Below the pieces are notes generated by a model, which worked only from the letters and a program-made list of their open reading frames with translations, was not told the DNA's origin and did no database searches. This document shows positions 1-7,924 of a stretch of DNA of 33,716 bases, in pieces. The stretch spans positions 1 through 33,716 of the forward strand of contig RXJV01000168.1 in NCBI GenBank assembly GCA_003963075.1, written 5' to 3'. Position numbers and translations under genes: made by a program. The DNA comes from Burkholderiales bacterium. Lineage in GTDB: Bacteria > Pseudomonadota > Gammaproteobacteria > Burkholderiales > Burkholderiaceae_C. Within the stretch, counting starts at the first letter, position 1. The number at the start of each line of letters is the position of its first letter.

Positions 1-76
1 GGTAGGCGCGATTGGATTCGAACCAACGACCCCCACCATGTCAAGGTGGTGCTCTAACCAACTGAGCTACGCGCCT
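1..76 (-). tRNA. tRNA-Val (anticodon GAC), lacking its last base
   Basis: On the minus strand the sequence folds into a complete cloverleaf. The acceptor arm AGGCGCG pairs with CGCGCCT. The D stem is GCTC/GAGC. The anticodon stem CCACC/GGTGG encloses the loop TTGACAT, giving anticodon GAC (valine, reading GUC/GUU). The T arm carries TTCGAAT. The discriminator A and CC of an encoded CCA end are at positions 3-1, so the terminal A lies just outside the window. The gene lies 46 bp downstream of relA on the same strand and has its own likely promoter. Confidence 0.96.
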
Positions 77-88
77 GAAGAGCTGCGC

Positions 89-97
89 ACTATAGCA
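89..97 (-). promoter_or_regulatory. Extended -10 promoter for tRNA-Val
   Basis: On the minus strand TGCTATAGT is an extended -10 element (TGn plus TATAGT, one mismatch from TATAAT). Initiation would fall about 6-8 bases before the mature tRNA 5' end. No good -35 hexamer stands 16-18 bp upstream, which fits an extended -10 promoter. The tRNA can therefore be made independently of relA read-through. Confidence 0.5.
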
Positions 98-122
98 TGA
101 ATTTTTCGAGACGCCCGCGCCC

Positions 123-2381
123 TCACCTGCGGCGCGCCGAGCGGACGCCCGAAATCGCGCACAGGTCGCGCAGTAGCTTCGCGAGCCGGGATGCGTCGGC
201 CAGCTCCAGCGTGAAACTCATCCAGGCCGTGTCGCCGCCGCCCGGCCGGGGCTTGGCCGCATGGGGTTTCAGGGACTGGGTGTTGACCGCGACGACATTC
301 ATCTTCTCTTTCGCGAACACCTCCAGCACATCGCGCAACAGGCCCTGGCGGTCGCTGCCCTCGACCAGCACGTCGACCGGGTAGACCGGCCCGCCCTTGC
401 CGTCGGCATCGGCACCGCCCCAGGCCACGGCGATGACGCGCTCGGGCGAGCGGCGCCGCATCTCGGCGAGATTGCTGCAGTCGCTGCGGTGGATGGCCAC
501 GCCCTTGCCACGGGTGACAAAGCCCGCGATGGCGTCGGGCGGCGCTGGGCGGCAGCAGCGCGACAGCGTCGTCAGCAGCGAGTCGATGCCGACCACGAGC
601 ACCCCGCCCCTGCCCGCGATGCTGGCGCTGCGGGTATGCTTCTGCGCCAGCAGCTCATCCTCGTCGGCCACGGGCTCGGGCGGGCGAAGCAGCAGCTCGA
701 TGTTGCGCAGCGAGTACTCGTCCTTGCCGACCACCTCGAACAGCGCATCCGCGCCCTTGAAGCCCAGGCGTGCGGCCAGCTCGTCGAGCTTGAGCGCGGT
801 CTTGCCCTCGCGTTGCAGCAACTTCTCGACGAGGTCGCGGCCCTTGGCCACGGTCTCGGCCAACTGCAAGGCGTTGAACCAGGCCCTCACCTTGGCGCGC
901 GAACGCTGGCTCTGCAGGTAGCCGAGCTCAGGGTTGAGCCAGTCCAGCGAGGGCCCGCCCTCCTTGGCCGCGATGATCTCGACCGTCTGCCCGCTGCGCA
1001 GCGGCGTGTTCAGCGGCAGCATCTGTCCGTCGATGCGCGCGCCGCGGCAGCGGTGACCCAGGTCGGTGTGCACCGCATAGGCAAAGTCGACCGGGGTCGC
1101 ACCGGCGGTCAGCTCGACGATCGTTGCCTGCGGCGTGAAGACGTAGATGCGGTCGTCGAAGCCGGCCGCGCCGTCGGCATGGACAGCGTCGCGCTCCCAC
1201 GCCAGCAGCTGGTTCAGCACGGCCTTGCGCGCGCGGGCCACCTGCTCCTCGAACTCGCCCGCCGCCGACACACCGGCATAGCCGCGCGCGCCGGCCTCCT
1301 TGTAGGCCCAGTGGGCGGCGACACCATGCTCGGCATGCTCGTGCATCTCGCGCGTGCGCACCTGCACCTCCATCGCCTGACCATCGGCGCCGATCACGAC
1401 CGTGTGCAGCGACTGGTAGCCGTTGGGCTTGGGCTTGGCGATGTAGTCGTCGAACTCGCCAGGCACCGGCGTGTAGACCTCGTGCAGCCGGGCCAGTGCG
1501 GCGTAGCAGTCGGCCACGCTAGCGACGATCACGCGCAGGGCCCGCAGGTCGAACACGCGCTCCAGCGGCAGGTCCTTGCCCTGCATCTTCTTGTGGATGC
1601 TGTAGAGATGCTTGGGCCGGCCCTGCACCTCGGCCGCAATGCCTTGGGCCTGCAGGTCGGCCTGCAGCGCCGCGCGGGCCGCGTCGACGCGCTGCTCCCG
1701 CACGACACGTGTCTCCTGCAGCCCCTTGGCCAGCGCCTTGTAGCGGTCGGGGTCGCGGAAGCGGAAGGCCAGGTCCTCCAGCTCCCATTTGATCTGCCAG
1801 ATGCCCAGCCGGTTGGCCAGCGGCGCAAACACCGACAGCGATTCCTCCGCCAGTTCCGCCGGGCAGTCGCGCCGGACCGCCGCAAACCAGCGCAGCGTCT
1901 GCAGCCGCGAGGCCAGGCGCAGCAGCACCACGCGCAGGTCGCGCGAGAACGCCAGCAGCATCTTGCGCACCCGCTCGGTCTGCTCGGCACGCTGGTCGCC
2001 CTTGCGGTCGCCGCCGGCCGCAGCGCCCCGGGCCGCGCGTTGCAACTGCACCAGCTTGCGCGTGTGGCTGACCAGGCTGGCATAGCTGTCGCCGAAGGCC
2101 TTGGAGACCACCTCCTCCGGCTTGTTCAGGAAGTCGCCGGCATAGACCAGATACGCCGCCGCCTGTAGCTCGGGCGCGCTGCCGATGCCCTGCAGGATGG
2201 CTGCCACGCCGTCGGCATGCGCGAGCGCGTTCTCGCCGGTATCGAGCTGTTCCGCCGCCAGCAGCGGCTCGGCAAACGCACGCGCGCGAACGACCTCGGC
2301 GTTGGAGTGGGCCGTACCGGCATCGAGCAGGGCGACGATGGGCGCCGTCGCCGAGCCCTCCTGCATCAGCCCGGTCTTCAT
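123..2381 (-). CDS. relA: RelA, (p)ppGpp synthetase (GTP pyrophosphokinase)
   Basis: This 752-residue cytoplasmic protein makes the stringent-response alarmone (p)ppGpp from ATP and GTP/GDP on stalled ribosomes. The domain order is the long RelA/SpoT one: degenerate HD domain (about 45-190), synthetase (about 220-370), TGS (about 410-475), a Cys-containing zinc-finger region (CC near 610) and a C-terminal ACT domain (about 665-750). The synthetase has EFDD at 309-312 followed by YIAKPKPNGYQSLHT. That EXDD form is typical of monofunctional RelA, whereas SpoT has RXKD. Where hydrolases have an HD pair, this protein reads VYAGD (79-83), so hydrolysis should be lost. The ATG overlaps the stop of the upstream hydrolase gene in ATGA, implying translational coupling. 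A SpoT is expected elsewhere in the genome. Confidence 0.95.
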   Translation of the reverse strand: MKTGLMQEGSATAPIVALLDAGTAHSNAEVVRARAFAEPLLAAEQLDTGENALAHADGVAAILQGIGSAPELQAAAYLVYAGDFLNKPEEVVSKAFGDSYASLVSHTRKLVQLQRAARGAAAGGDRKGDQRAEQTERVRKMLLAFSRDLRVVLLRLASRLQTLRWFAAVRRDCPAELAEESLSVFAPLANRLGIWQIKWELEDLAFRFRDPDRYKALAKGLQETRVVREQRVDAARAALQADLQAQGIAAEVQGRPKHLYSIHKKMQGKDLPLERVFDLRALRVIVASVADCYAALARLHEVYTPVPGEFDDYIAKPKPNGYQSLHTVVIGADGQAMEVQVRTREMHEHAEHGVAAHWAYKEAGARGYAGVSAAGEFEEQVARARKAVLNQLLAWERDAVHADGAAGFDDRIYVFTPQATIVELTAGATPVDFAYAVHTDLGHRCRGARIDGQMLPLNTPLRSGQTVEIIAAKEGGPSLDWLNPELGYLQSQRSRAKVRAWFNALQLAETVAKGRDLVEKLLQREGKTALKLDELAARLGFKGADALFEVVGKDEYSLRNIELLLRPPEPVADEDELLAQKHTRSASIAGRGGVLVVGIDSLLTTLSRCCRPAPPDAIAGFVTRGKGVAIHRSDCSNLAEMRRRSPERVIAVAWGGADADGKGGPVYPVDVLVEGSDRQGLLRDVLEVFAKEKMNVVAVNTQSLKPHAAKPRPGGGDTAWMSFTLELADASRLAKLLRDLCAISGVRSARRR

Positions 2382-3259
2382 GAATCGAGAAAGTCCCTCA
2401 CCAGGGCGATCTGGTCCGCATGGATCAGCGTCGGCGCATGGCCGATGCCCGGCAGCTCGACCAGCCGGGCCCGCGGCCCGCGCTGCGTCATCGCCTGGGC
2501 CGTCTCGGCGCTCAGCAGGTCAGACTGCGCGCCGCGGATCAGCAGCGTCGGGCCGCGCAGCGCGTCATAGGCTGCCCACAGCGCCGCCTCGCCAGCGGCT
2601 GCGATTTCCGGTGTCACGGCGGCAAACGGCAGGGCGATGGCCGGGTCATAGTGCAGCTTCCAGACGCCATCGACCTCGCGGAACAGCGGCGCCGACAGCG
2701 CCAGCCATTCGTCGTCGCTGTGCCGGCCGAAGCCCTCGGAAATGATGCGCAGATACGCGGCGCCCTCGGCCAGCGACGCGAAGCTTGCCGGCTTGCCGAG
2801 ATAGCTGCCGATGCGCTGCAGCGCCTCGAAGCGGATGGCCGGTCCGACGTCATTCAGCACCAGCCGGCGGATCGGCGCCGGCTGCCCCTCGGGTCGCGGC
2901 AGCGCGGCCAGGCCCAGGCCGATCAGGCCGCCCATCGACGTGCCGACCCAGTCCACCTGCTCGACATCCAGCCGCGCCAGCAGCGCCACCATGTCCGACA
3001 CATAGGCCGGGATCTGATAGCCCGAGGGCTGGCGCAACCAGTCCGAGCGCCCCCTGCCGACGACATCCGGGCACACCACCCGGTAGCGATCGCTCATCGC
3101 TCGCGCGAGGGCATCGAAGTCGCGCCCCTGACGTGACAGGCCGTGGACGCACACCAGCACCGGCGCGTCGGCGCTCGGTCCGGCCCAGTCCCAGTAGGCC
3201 ATGCGGTGCAGGCCGGTGGCGTCCAGGCAATTGACGAAGCGCAGGCGGGGCTGGGTCAT
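2378..3259 (-). CDS. Alpha/beta-fold hydrolase
   Basis: This 293-residue protein has the full catalytic triad of an alpha/beta hydrolase: nucleophile Ser108 in GTSMGG, acid Asp247 in GAQSD and His274 in GIGHAP. An HG oxyanion motif (VCVHGLSRQG) lies near residue 40. No signal peptide is seen, so it is probably cytoplasmic. The ATG at 3259 is chosen because AAAGGA stands 8 bases upstream; an in-frame ATG at 3280 would add seven residues but has no such site. It is divergent from 3-hydroxybutyrate dehydrogenase and its stop overlaps the relA start. The neighbourhood makes an ester of PHB metabolism, such as a 3-hydroxybutyrate oligomer, a reasonable guess, but the sequence does not show the substrate. 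Confidence 0.88.
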   Translation of the reverse strand: MTQPRLRFVNCLDATGLHRMAYWDWAGPSADAPVLVCVHGLSRQGRDFDALARAMSDRYRVVCPDVVGRGRSDWLRQPSGYQIPAYVSDMVALLARLDVEQVDWVGTSMGGLIGLGLAALPRPEGQPAPIRRLVLNDVGPAIRFEALQRIGSYLGKPASFASLAEGAAYLRIISEGFGRHSDDEWLALSAPLFREVDGVWKLHYDPAIALPFAAVTPEIAAAGEAALWAAYDALRGPTLLIRGAQSDLLSAETAQAMTQRGPRARLVELPGIGHAPTLIHADQIALVRDFLDS

Positions 3260-3265
3260 GATGCA

Positions 3266-3299
3266 ATCCTTTCGACCCATCGTAGCAACCCGAAAGGAT
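3266..3299. promoter_or_regulatory. 9-bp inverted repeat carrying both Shine-Dalgarno sites of a divergent pair
   Basis: ATCCTTTCG (3266-3274) and CGAAAGGAT (3291-3299) are perfect inverted copies separated by 16 bp. The AAAGGA core is the ribosome binding site of bdhA on the plus strand and of the hydrolase gene on the minus strand. The two start codons are separated by only 45 bp, so the promoters must lie at least partly inside the opposing genes. The repeat may simply reflect two similar ribosome binding sites, or it may be an operator. Confidence 0.5.
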
Positions 3300-3304
3300 C
3301 CTTC

Positions 3305-4075
3305 ATGTTGAAAGGCAAGACCGCCCTCGTCACCGGCTCCACCAGCGGCATCGGCCTCGGCATCGCGCTGGCGCTGGCCCGCGACGGCGCCCACATCATC
3401 CTGAACGGCTTCGGCGACGTCGACGGCCCCAAGGCCGAGGTAGCAGCGCTGGGGGTTAAGGTGGGCTACCACGGCGCCGACATGAGCAAGCCCGAAGACA
3501 TCGCCGCGATGCAGGCCTATGCGGACGCCGAATTCGGCGGCATCGACGTGCTGGTCAACAACGCCGGCATCCAGCATGTGGCGCCGGTGCAGGACTTCCC
3601 GGTCGACAAGTGGGACGCGATCATCGCGATCAACCTCAGCTCGGCCTTCCACACCACCCGGCTGGCCCTGCCCGGCATGCTGCAGCGCGGCTGGGGCCGC
3701 ATCATCAACATCGCGTCGGCACACGGCCTGGTGGCCTCGGCGCAGAAGTCGGCCTATGTGGCGGCCAAGCACGGCCTCGTGGGCTTCACGAAGAGCATCG
3801 CGCTGGAAACCGCGACCTCGCCGGTCACCGTCAACGCGATCTGCCCGGGCTGGGTGCTGACGCCGCTGGTGCAGAAGCAGGTTGACGCGCTGGCCGCCAA
3901 GGACGGTGTCGACAACGACGAGGCCAAGCGCCGCCTGCTGGCCGAGAAGCAGCCCTCGCTGCAGTTCACGACGCCCGAGGAGCTGGGCGCGCTGGCCGTG
4001 TTCCTGTGCTCGGATGCCGCGATCAATGTGCGCGGCCAGGCCTGGGCGGTGGACGGCGGCTGGACCGCCGTCTGA
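3305..4075 (+). CDS. bdhA: D-3-hydroxybutyrate dehydrogenase
   Basis: This 256-residue cytoplasmic short-chain dehydrogenase interconverts (R)-3-hydroxybutyrate and acetoacetate with NAD, a step in using PHB or ketone bodies. The cofactor motif TGSTSGIG is at 10-17 and NNAG at 85-88. The catalytic residues are Ser138 and the Tyr151/Lys155 pair in YVAAK. Length and the segments ICPGWVLTPLV and KQPSLQFTTPEELG match the D-beta-hydroxybutyrate dehydrogenase subfamily better than generic SDRs. The start at 3305 has AAAGGA six bases upstream. The gene ends 3 bp before the stop of a convergent gene. Confidence 0.93.
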   Translation: MLKGKTALVTGSTSGIGLGIALALARDGAHIILNGFGDVDGPKAEVAALGVKVGYHGADMSKPEDIAAMQAYADAEFGGIDVLVNNAGIQHVAPVQDFPVDKWDAIIAINLSSAFHTTRLALPGMLQRGWGRIINIASAHGLVASAQKSAYVAAKHGLVGFTKSIALETATSPVTVNAICPGWVLTPLVQKQVDALAAKDGVDNDEAKRRLLAEKQPSLQFTTPEELGALAVFLCSDAAINVRGQAWAVDGGWTAV

Positions 4076-4078
4076 GGC

Positions 4079-4789
4079 TCAACGGCCGACGTTGGTCTGC
4101 GTCAGCTGCACGCTGCCGCTGACCGTCACGCTGACCGTGGCCTTGCCGGCCTCGGTCGGCAAGGCCTCGTCGGCGCCAGCCGCCACGGCCATCGCGCGCA
4201 TCGCCTTGAACACCGGCCGCGGGCCGGCCTCGTCGCTGCTGATGTTCACCTCGCCGAGGATGAAGCCGCTGTAGCCGAACTGGCGCGAGTAGTCGGCCGC
4301 CTTGGCGCGGTAGCGCGCGATGGCCAGCGCCGCCACCTCGCCCTCGACCTTTTCGCGCGCCTCCTTGGACAGGCTGTAGCCCACGCGCTGCACGCTCAGG
4401 CTGCTGATGCGCCCGACCAATTGCGCGATCGCGCCGATGTCCTTGCCTTCGACGAGCAGCTCGGCGCTGCCCTGCCAGCCACTGATCCGGCCGGTCTTGG
4501 GTTCGTAGCGCGGTGCCAGCGAAAAGCCGCCGGTCTGCACATCGACCTGGCCGGGGCGCGCGATCTTGCGCGCCTCGGTGAGCGCCGCGTCCAGTGCCTG
4601 CTTCAGCGCCGCCTGAACGCCCGCCGCGTCGCTGCCCTCCTTGGTCGTCGAGAACGCGACGCCGATCACGTCGCGCGCCAGCTCGGTGCTGGCGGTGGCC
4701 TGCAGGCTCAGGCGCTCGCGCGGCGGCTCGGTCGCGGCATGGGTCGAGGCGGTCAGGATGAGGGCGGAAACAGCAACCAGGGCACGCAT
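4079..4789 (-). CDS. SIMPL (DUF541) domain periplasmic protein
   Basis: This 236-residue protein has a Sec signal peptide ending near residue 18 (STHA/ATEPP). It is then almost entirely a SIMPL/DUF541 domain: an opening segment LSLQATASTELARDVIGV, a central block with TGGFSLAPRYEP and GWQGSAELLVEG, and a closing beta segment VSVTVSGSVQL. Family members are secreted or periplasmic proteins of poorly defined role, some linked to oxidative stress. AAGGA stands before the ATG at 4789. It is convergent with bdhA and divergent from ompR, and nothing in the context indicates its job. Confidence 0.85.
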   Translation of the reverse strand: MRALVAVSALILTASTHAATEPPRERLSLQATASTELARDVIGVAFSTTKEGSDAAGVQAALKQALDAALTEARKIARPGQVDVQTGGFSLAPRYEPKTGRISGWQGSAELLVEGKDIGAIAQLVGRISSLSVQRVGYSLSKEAREKVEGEVAALAIARYRAKAADYSRQFGYSGFILGEVNISSDEAGPRPVFKAMRAMAVAAGADEALPTEAGKATVSVTVSGSVQLTQTNVGR

Positions 4790-4935
4790 GGGAAGTCCTT
4801 CAAAAGGGAGGCATCCAGCTTAGCCCAGCGGCAAGCACGCCCAGATGGCAACGAGCTGTAACGCCAGGCCGCTTCGGCGGCGGCGCGCCGGACAAACCTG
4901 CTCACAATGCGGCTGTTACAAATTCGGGAACCGCG
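4790..4935. promoter_or_regulatory. Divergent promoter region, SIMPL gene / ompR
   Basis: This 146-bp stretch must hold the promoters of both divergent genes. The only clear core-like element is TACAAA (4917-4922) on the plus strand, 13 bp before the ompR ATG. It has no convincing -35 hexamer at 16-18 bp. On the minus strand AAGGA close to the SIMPL start is visible. No terminator or operator palindrome was recognised. Confidence 0.3.
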
Positions 4936-5670
4936 ATGAACAGCAGCGCGAGCACACGCACCAACCGCATCCTCGTCGTCGACGACGACGCCCGCATCCG
5001 CGACCTGCTGCGGCGCTACCTCACCCAGGAAGGCTTCGAGGTCCTGCTGGCCGAGGACAGCCGGGCCCTGAACAAGCAGCTCACCCGCGAGACGGTGGAC
5101 CTGATCGTGCTGGACCTGATGCTGCCCGGCGAAGACGGCCTGACCATCTGCCGCCGCCTGCGTGCCGCCAACGACAGCACGCCCATCATCATGCTGACCG
5201 CCAAGGTCGAGGATGTGGACCGCATCGTCGGCCTGGAGGTCGGCGCCGACGACTACCTCGCCAAGCCCTTCAACCCGCGCGAACTGCTGGCCCGCATCAA
5301 CGCGGTGCTGCGCCGCCGCCCGCCGCCGGAAGCCCCGGGCGCGCCGAGCAAGGAGCCGATGACGGTCACCTTCGGCCCCTTCGAGTTCGACCTCGCGCTG
5401 CGCCGGCTGACCAAGAACGGCGAGCAGCTGCCGCTGACCACTGGCGAGTTCTCGATGCTCAAGACCCTGGTGCGCCACCCGCGCCAGCCCTTGAGCCGCG
5501 ACAAGCTCGCCCAGCTCGCCCGCGGCCGCGAGTTCGAGCCCTTCGATCGCAGCCTGGACGTGCAGATCTCGCGGCTGCGCAAGATGCTTGAGGCCGACCC
5601 GGCCCAGCCGCGCTACATCCAGACCGTCTGGGGCGTGGGCTACGTCTTCGTGCCCGACGAGAACACGTGA
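4936..5670 (+). CDS. ompR: OmpR-family response regulator
   Basis: This 244-residue regulator has an N-terminal receiver domain (about 10-125) and a C-terminal winged-helix DNA-binding domain (about 140-240). Receiver residues are intact: acidic pair Asp16/Asp17, phospho-acceptor Asp60 (VLDLMLPGEDG), Thr87 (MLTAK) and Lys109 (AKPF). The C-terminal part has the transactivation-loop and recognition-helix pattern of OmpR, with RSLDVQISRLRKMLE and VWGVGYVF. It should bind promoters of porin and osmo-responsive genes after phosphorylation by the downstream kinase. No strong ribosome binding site precedes the ATG (only GGGA). The next gene, 151 bp on, is the matching kinase. Confidence 0.93.
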   Translation: MNSSASTRTNRILVVDDDARIRDLLRRYLTQEGFEVLLAEDSRALNKQLTRETVDLIVLDLMLPGEDGLTICRRLRAANDSTPIIMLTAKVEDVDRIVGLEVGADDYLAKPFNPRELLARINAVLRRRPPPEAPGAPSKEPMTVTFGPFEFDLALRRLTKNGEQLPLTTGEFSMLKTLVRHPRQPLSRDKLAQLARGREFEPFDRSLDVQISRLRKMLEADPAQPRYIQTVWGVGYVFVPDENT

Positions 5671-5821
5671 GCCCCTCGCCCAGTCTTGCCGCGCTGAACG
5701 CGGGCAAGCCCGGTCGGTCCCCCGGGGGGACGAAGCTGCTCGCGGCATGCAGCCGCAATCAGCTTCCACCGGGCCGGCTTGGGGCGGCCCGGCGCTCGGC
5801 CCCAAACCGCATGTCAGCCTG
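5671..5821 (+). other. Structured spacer between ompR and envZ
   Basis: A 151-bp gap separates the regulator from its kinase, unusually long for such a pair. It contains a 12-bp perfect palindrome TCCCCCGGGGGA near 5717 and a potential hairpin GGGCCG-(8)-CGGCCC near 5772-5791. The reading frame stays open back through the gap, so an upstream envZ start (ATG at 5745) is possible. The gap resembles GC-rich dispersed intergenic sequence of Burkholderiales, but no second copy is in this window. Confidence 0.4.
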
Positions 5822-7141
5822 ATGCCCCGACCGCAGCTCGCCCTGAACCTTTTCTGGCGCACCTTCGCCTGGCTGGCGCTGCTGCTGCTCGGCGCGGTGC
5901 TGGCCTGGCAGCAGACCTTCAAGGCGCTGGAGGCCGAGCCGCGCGCGCTGGAGGCGGCCGAGCAACTGGCCGGCCTCGTCAAGCTCAGCCGCATCGCGCT
6001 GGAGCACACCGACGCGATCAACCGCGTCGCCGTCATCACCTCGATGGCGCGCGGCGACCGGGTGCAGGTGCGCGTGGCCGAGGCCAATGACCGCTGGCTG
6101 CCCTATGACACCAGCCCCTTCGGCAAGCAGCTGGCTGCCGAGCTGCGCAAGACCCTGGGCGCGGACACCCTGGTCGCCCGCAGCGTCAACGACAAGCCGG
6201 GCCTGTGGGTGCGCTATGTCGTCGGCGAAGACGCCTTCTGGCTGCGCACCAGCCCGGCGCCGCTGTCGGTGGCGCTGTCGAGCAACTGGTGGTGGGTGCT
6301 GATCGCGCTGCTCGCCACGGTGGTCGGTTCGGCGCTGATCGCCCGGCTGATCAACCAGCCGCTGCGCGAGCTGGCCGAGGCCGCCGGCCGCATCCGCGAG
6401 GGCGAGTACGACTCGCGCCTGGACGAGACCACGATGACCAGCGAGATCCGCGAGGTCAATATGGGCTTCAACCGCATGGCCCGCGAGCTGGCCAAGCTGG
6501 AGGAAGACCGGGCCGTGATGCTGGCCGGCATCTCGCACGACCTGCGCACCCCGCTGGCGCGGCTGCGGCTGGAAACCGAGATGAGCGTCAACGACGAGCA
6601 GGCCCGCCATTTCATGGCCCAGGACATCGACCAGCTCGACGCCATCATCAGCAAGTTCATGGACTACGCGCGGCCCAACGAGACCCAGCTGCGCGAGGCC
6701 AAACTGGCCGACATCGTCGAGCGCGAGGTCCAGGGCTTTCGCGAGCCCGACCAGATCCGCTTCCGGGTGCAGGTCAGCACCGCGCTCAAGGTCTTCGTCG
6801 ACGACACCGAACTCGGCCGCGTGCTGCTCAACCTGTTCGAGAACGCCAGGCGCTACGGCCACGAGCCGGGCGAGCCGGCGCGTGTGGACGTCAGTGCCAC
6901 GCGCCACGGCGCCTGGGTGGAGCTGCGGGTGCGCGACCACGGCCCCGGCGTGCCGGCCGACCGTCTGGCCCGGCTGACGACGCCCTTCTACCGCGGCGAT
7001 GCCGCCCGCACCGCGGCCAGCGGCGCCGGCCTGGGCCTGGCCATCGTCGAAAAGTCGGTGCAGCGGCTCGGCGGCCAGTTGACCATCAGCAATGCCGAGG
7101 GCGGCGGTTTGCTGACCGTGCTGCGGCTGCAGGCCGGCTGA
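5822..7141 (+). CDS. envZ: EnvZ-type sensor histidine kinase
   Basis: This 439-residue inner-membrane kinase is the likely partner of OmpR. From this start, a transmembrane segment at about 12-29 precedes a periplasmic sensor of about 125 residues. A second membrane segment (WWWVLIALLATVVGSALIA) leads into a HAMP linker. The dimerisation/phosphotransfer domain has His239 in SHDLRTPLARLRLE. The ATPase domain has the N box NLFENARRYG (Asn341), DHGPGVP and GAGLGLAI. Start choice is uncertain: ATG 5822 gives a typical N-terminus but has no clear Shine-Dalgarno, and an in-frame ATG at 5745 would add a Pro/Gly-rich stretch unlike the family. Confidence 0.92.
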   Translation: MPRPQLALNLFWRTFAWLALLLLGAVLAWQQTFKALEAEPRALEAAEQLAGLVKLSRIALEHTDAINRVAVITSMARGDRVQVRVAEANDRWLPYDTSPFGKQLAAELRKTLGADTLVARSVNDKPGLWVRYVVGEDAFWLRTSPAPLSVALSSNWWWVLIALLATVVGSALIARLINQPLRELAEAAGRIREGEYDSRLDETTMTSEIREVNMGFNRMARELAKLEEDRAVMLAGISHDLRTPLARLRLETEMSVNDEQARHFMAQDIDQLDAIISKFMDYARPNETQLREAKLADIVEREVQGFREPDQIRFRVQVSTALKVFVDDTELGRVLLNLFENARRYGHEPGEPARVDVSATRHGAWVELRVRDHGPGVPADRLARLTTPFYRGDAARTAASGAGLGLAIVEKSVQRLGGQLTISNAEGGGLLTVLRLQAG

Positions 7142-7167
7142 GCTAACCTCGCGCCTGCCCCATCCGC

Positions 7168-7185
7168 CCCCGCCAGCATGCGGGG
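7168..7185 (+). promoter_or_regulatory. Hairpin before the solute-binding-like gene
   Basis: CCCCGC (7168-7173) and GCGGGG (7180-7185) can form a 6-bp stem with a 6-base loop. The GGGG of the 3' arm is the only Shine-Dalgarno-like stretch at the right distance from the ATG at 7194, so folding could hide it. No T-run follows, so this is not a normal terminator for envZ. Confidence 0.3.
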
Positions 7186-7193
7186 CCTGTCGC

Positions 7194-7913
7194 ATGCCAA
7201 GTGTCCGGCTCTTCCTGCTCCTCGCGCTGCTGCTGCCGATCACCGGGCCGGCGTTGCCGTTGCCGGCGGGCCCCACCATCATCGTGTTCCCGAGCCCGGG
7301 CGTGTTCGACGTGTCGGCCACCGGCGAGGTCAGCGGCATCGGCGCCGCGGCCGTGCGGCGACTGGCCGAGGTATCAGGCCTCGCGCTGCAGATGCTGCCC
7401 ATGTCGCAGGCGCGCGGTCTGCTGACCGTCCAGCAGCAAACCGGTCATTGCGTCATCGCCATGCCACGCACACCGGAGAGGGAAGCTCTGCTCCGATGGG
7501 TGGGTCCGATCAGCAGCGCCAGCGTCGCGGTGTATGCGCGCCCCAGCGACACGCGACGCATCGAGGCGCCCGCCGATCTGCGCGGGGCGGCTATCGTCGT
7601 CCAGAGGGAATCCCGCCCGCTGGCATGGCTGAAGGAACAAGGGCTGAAGCCCTACGAAGTCAGCGACGCCGCCACCGGTCTGCGCATGTTGCGGGCGGGG
7701 CGGGTCGACTTCTGGGCCGTCAACGAAATCGTCGGCGCGCACGCCGTGGCTTCATCACCCGCACCCCAGCCGCGACAGGTCGCCAGATTCGGCAGCATCG
7801 AGCTTTACCTGGCCTGCCATCGCGAGCTGTCGCAGGAACTGAGCGAACGGCTGGGATCGGCACTGGAGCAGATGCGGCGCGACGGCGATCTGCGGCCCTT
7901 CGGCCTGCACTGA
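7194..7913 (+). CDS. Periplasmic solute-binding-like protein (SBP_bac_3 fold)
   Basis: This 239-residue protein begins with a signal peptide (MPSVRLFLLLALLLPITGPALPLPAG). The rest resembles the amino-acid-binding family 3 fold: a first lobe with an IGAAAVRRLAEVSGL helix, the hinge-side strand HCVIAMPRTPEREALLRWVGP, then ADLRGAAIVVQRESRPLAWL and LRMLRAGRVDFWAVNE, typical of SBP_bac_3 proteins. No permease or ATPase gene is nearby. It may be an orphan binding or sensing protein rather than part of a transporter. It follows envZ by 52 bp and could be co-transcribed. It is convergent with ispF, 11 bp apart. The ligand is unknown. Confidence 0.8.
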   Translation: MPSVRLFLLLALLLPITGPALPLPAGPTIIVFPSPGVFDVSATGEVSGIGAAAVRRLAEVSGLALQMLPMSQARGLLTVQQQTGHCVIAMPRTPEREALLRWVGPISSASVAVYARPSDTRRIEAPADLRGAAIVVQRESRPLAWLKEQGLKPYEVSDAATGLRMLRAGRVDFWAVNEIVGAHAVASSPAPQPRQVARFGSIELYLACHRELSQELSERLGSALEQMRRDGDLRPFGLH

Positions 7914-7924
7914 GACGCCCGTGC

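Noticed and set aside
261..2168. A 635-codon frame antisense to relA
   Set aside because: It is a shadow of relA with low-complexity His/Gln/Leu/Arg content and no signal or domain.
123..2381. SpoT, bifunctional synthetase/hydrolase
   Set aside because: The HD motif is missing and the synthetase carries EFDD rather than RXKD.
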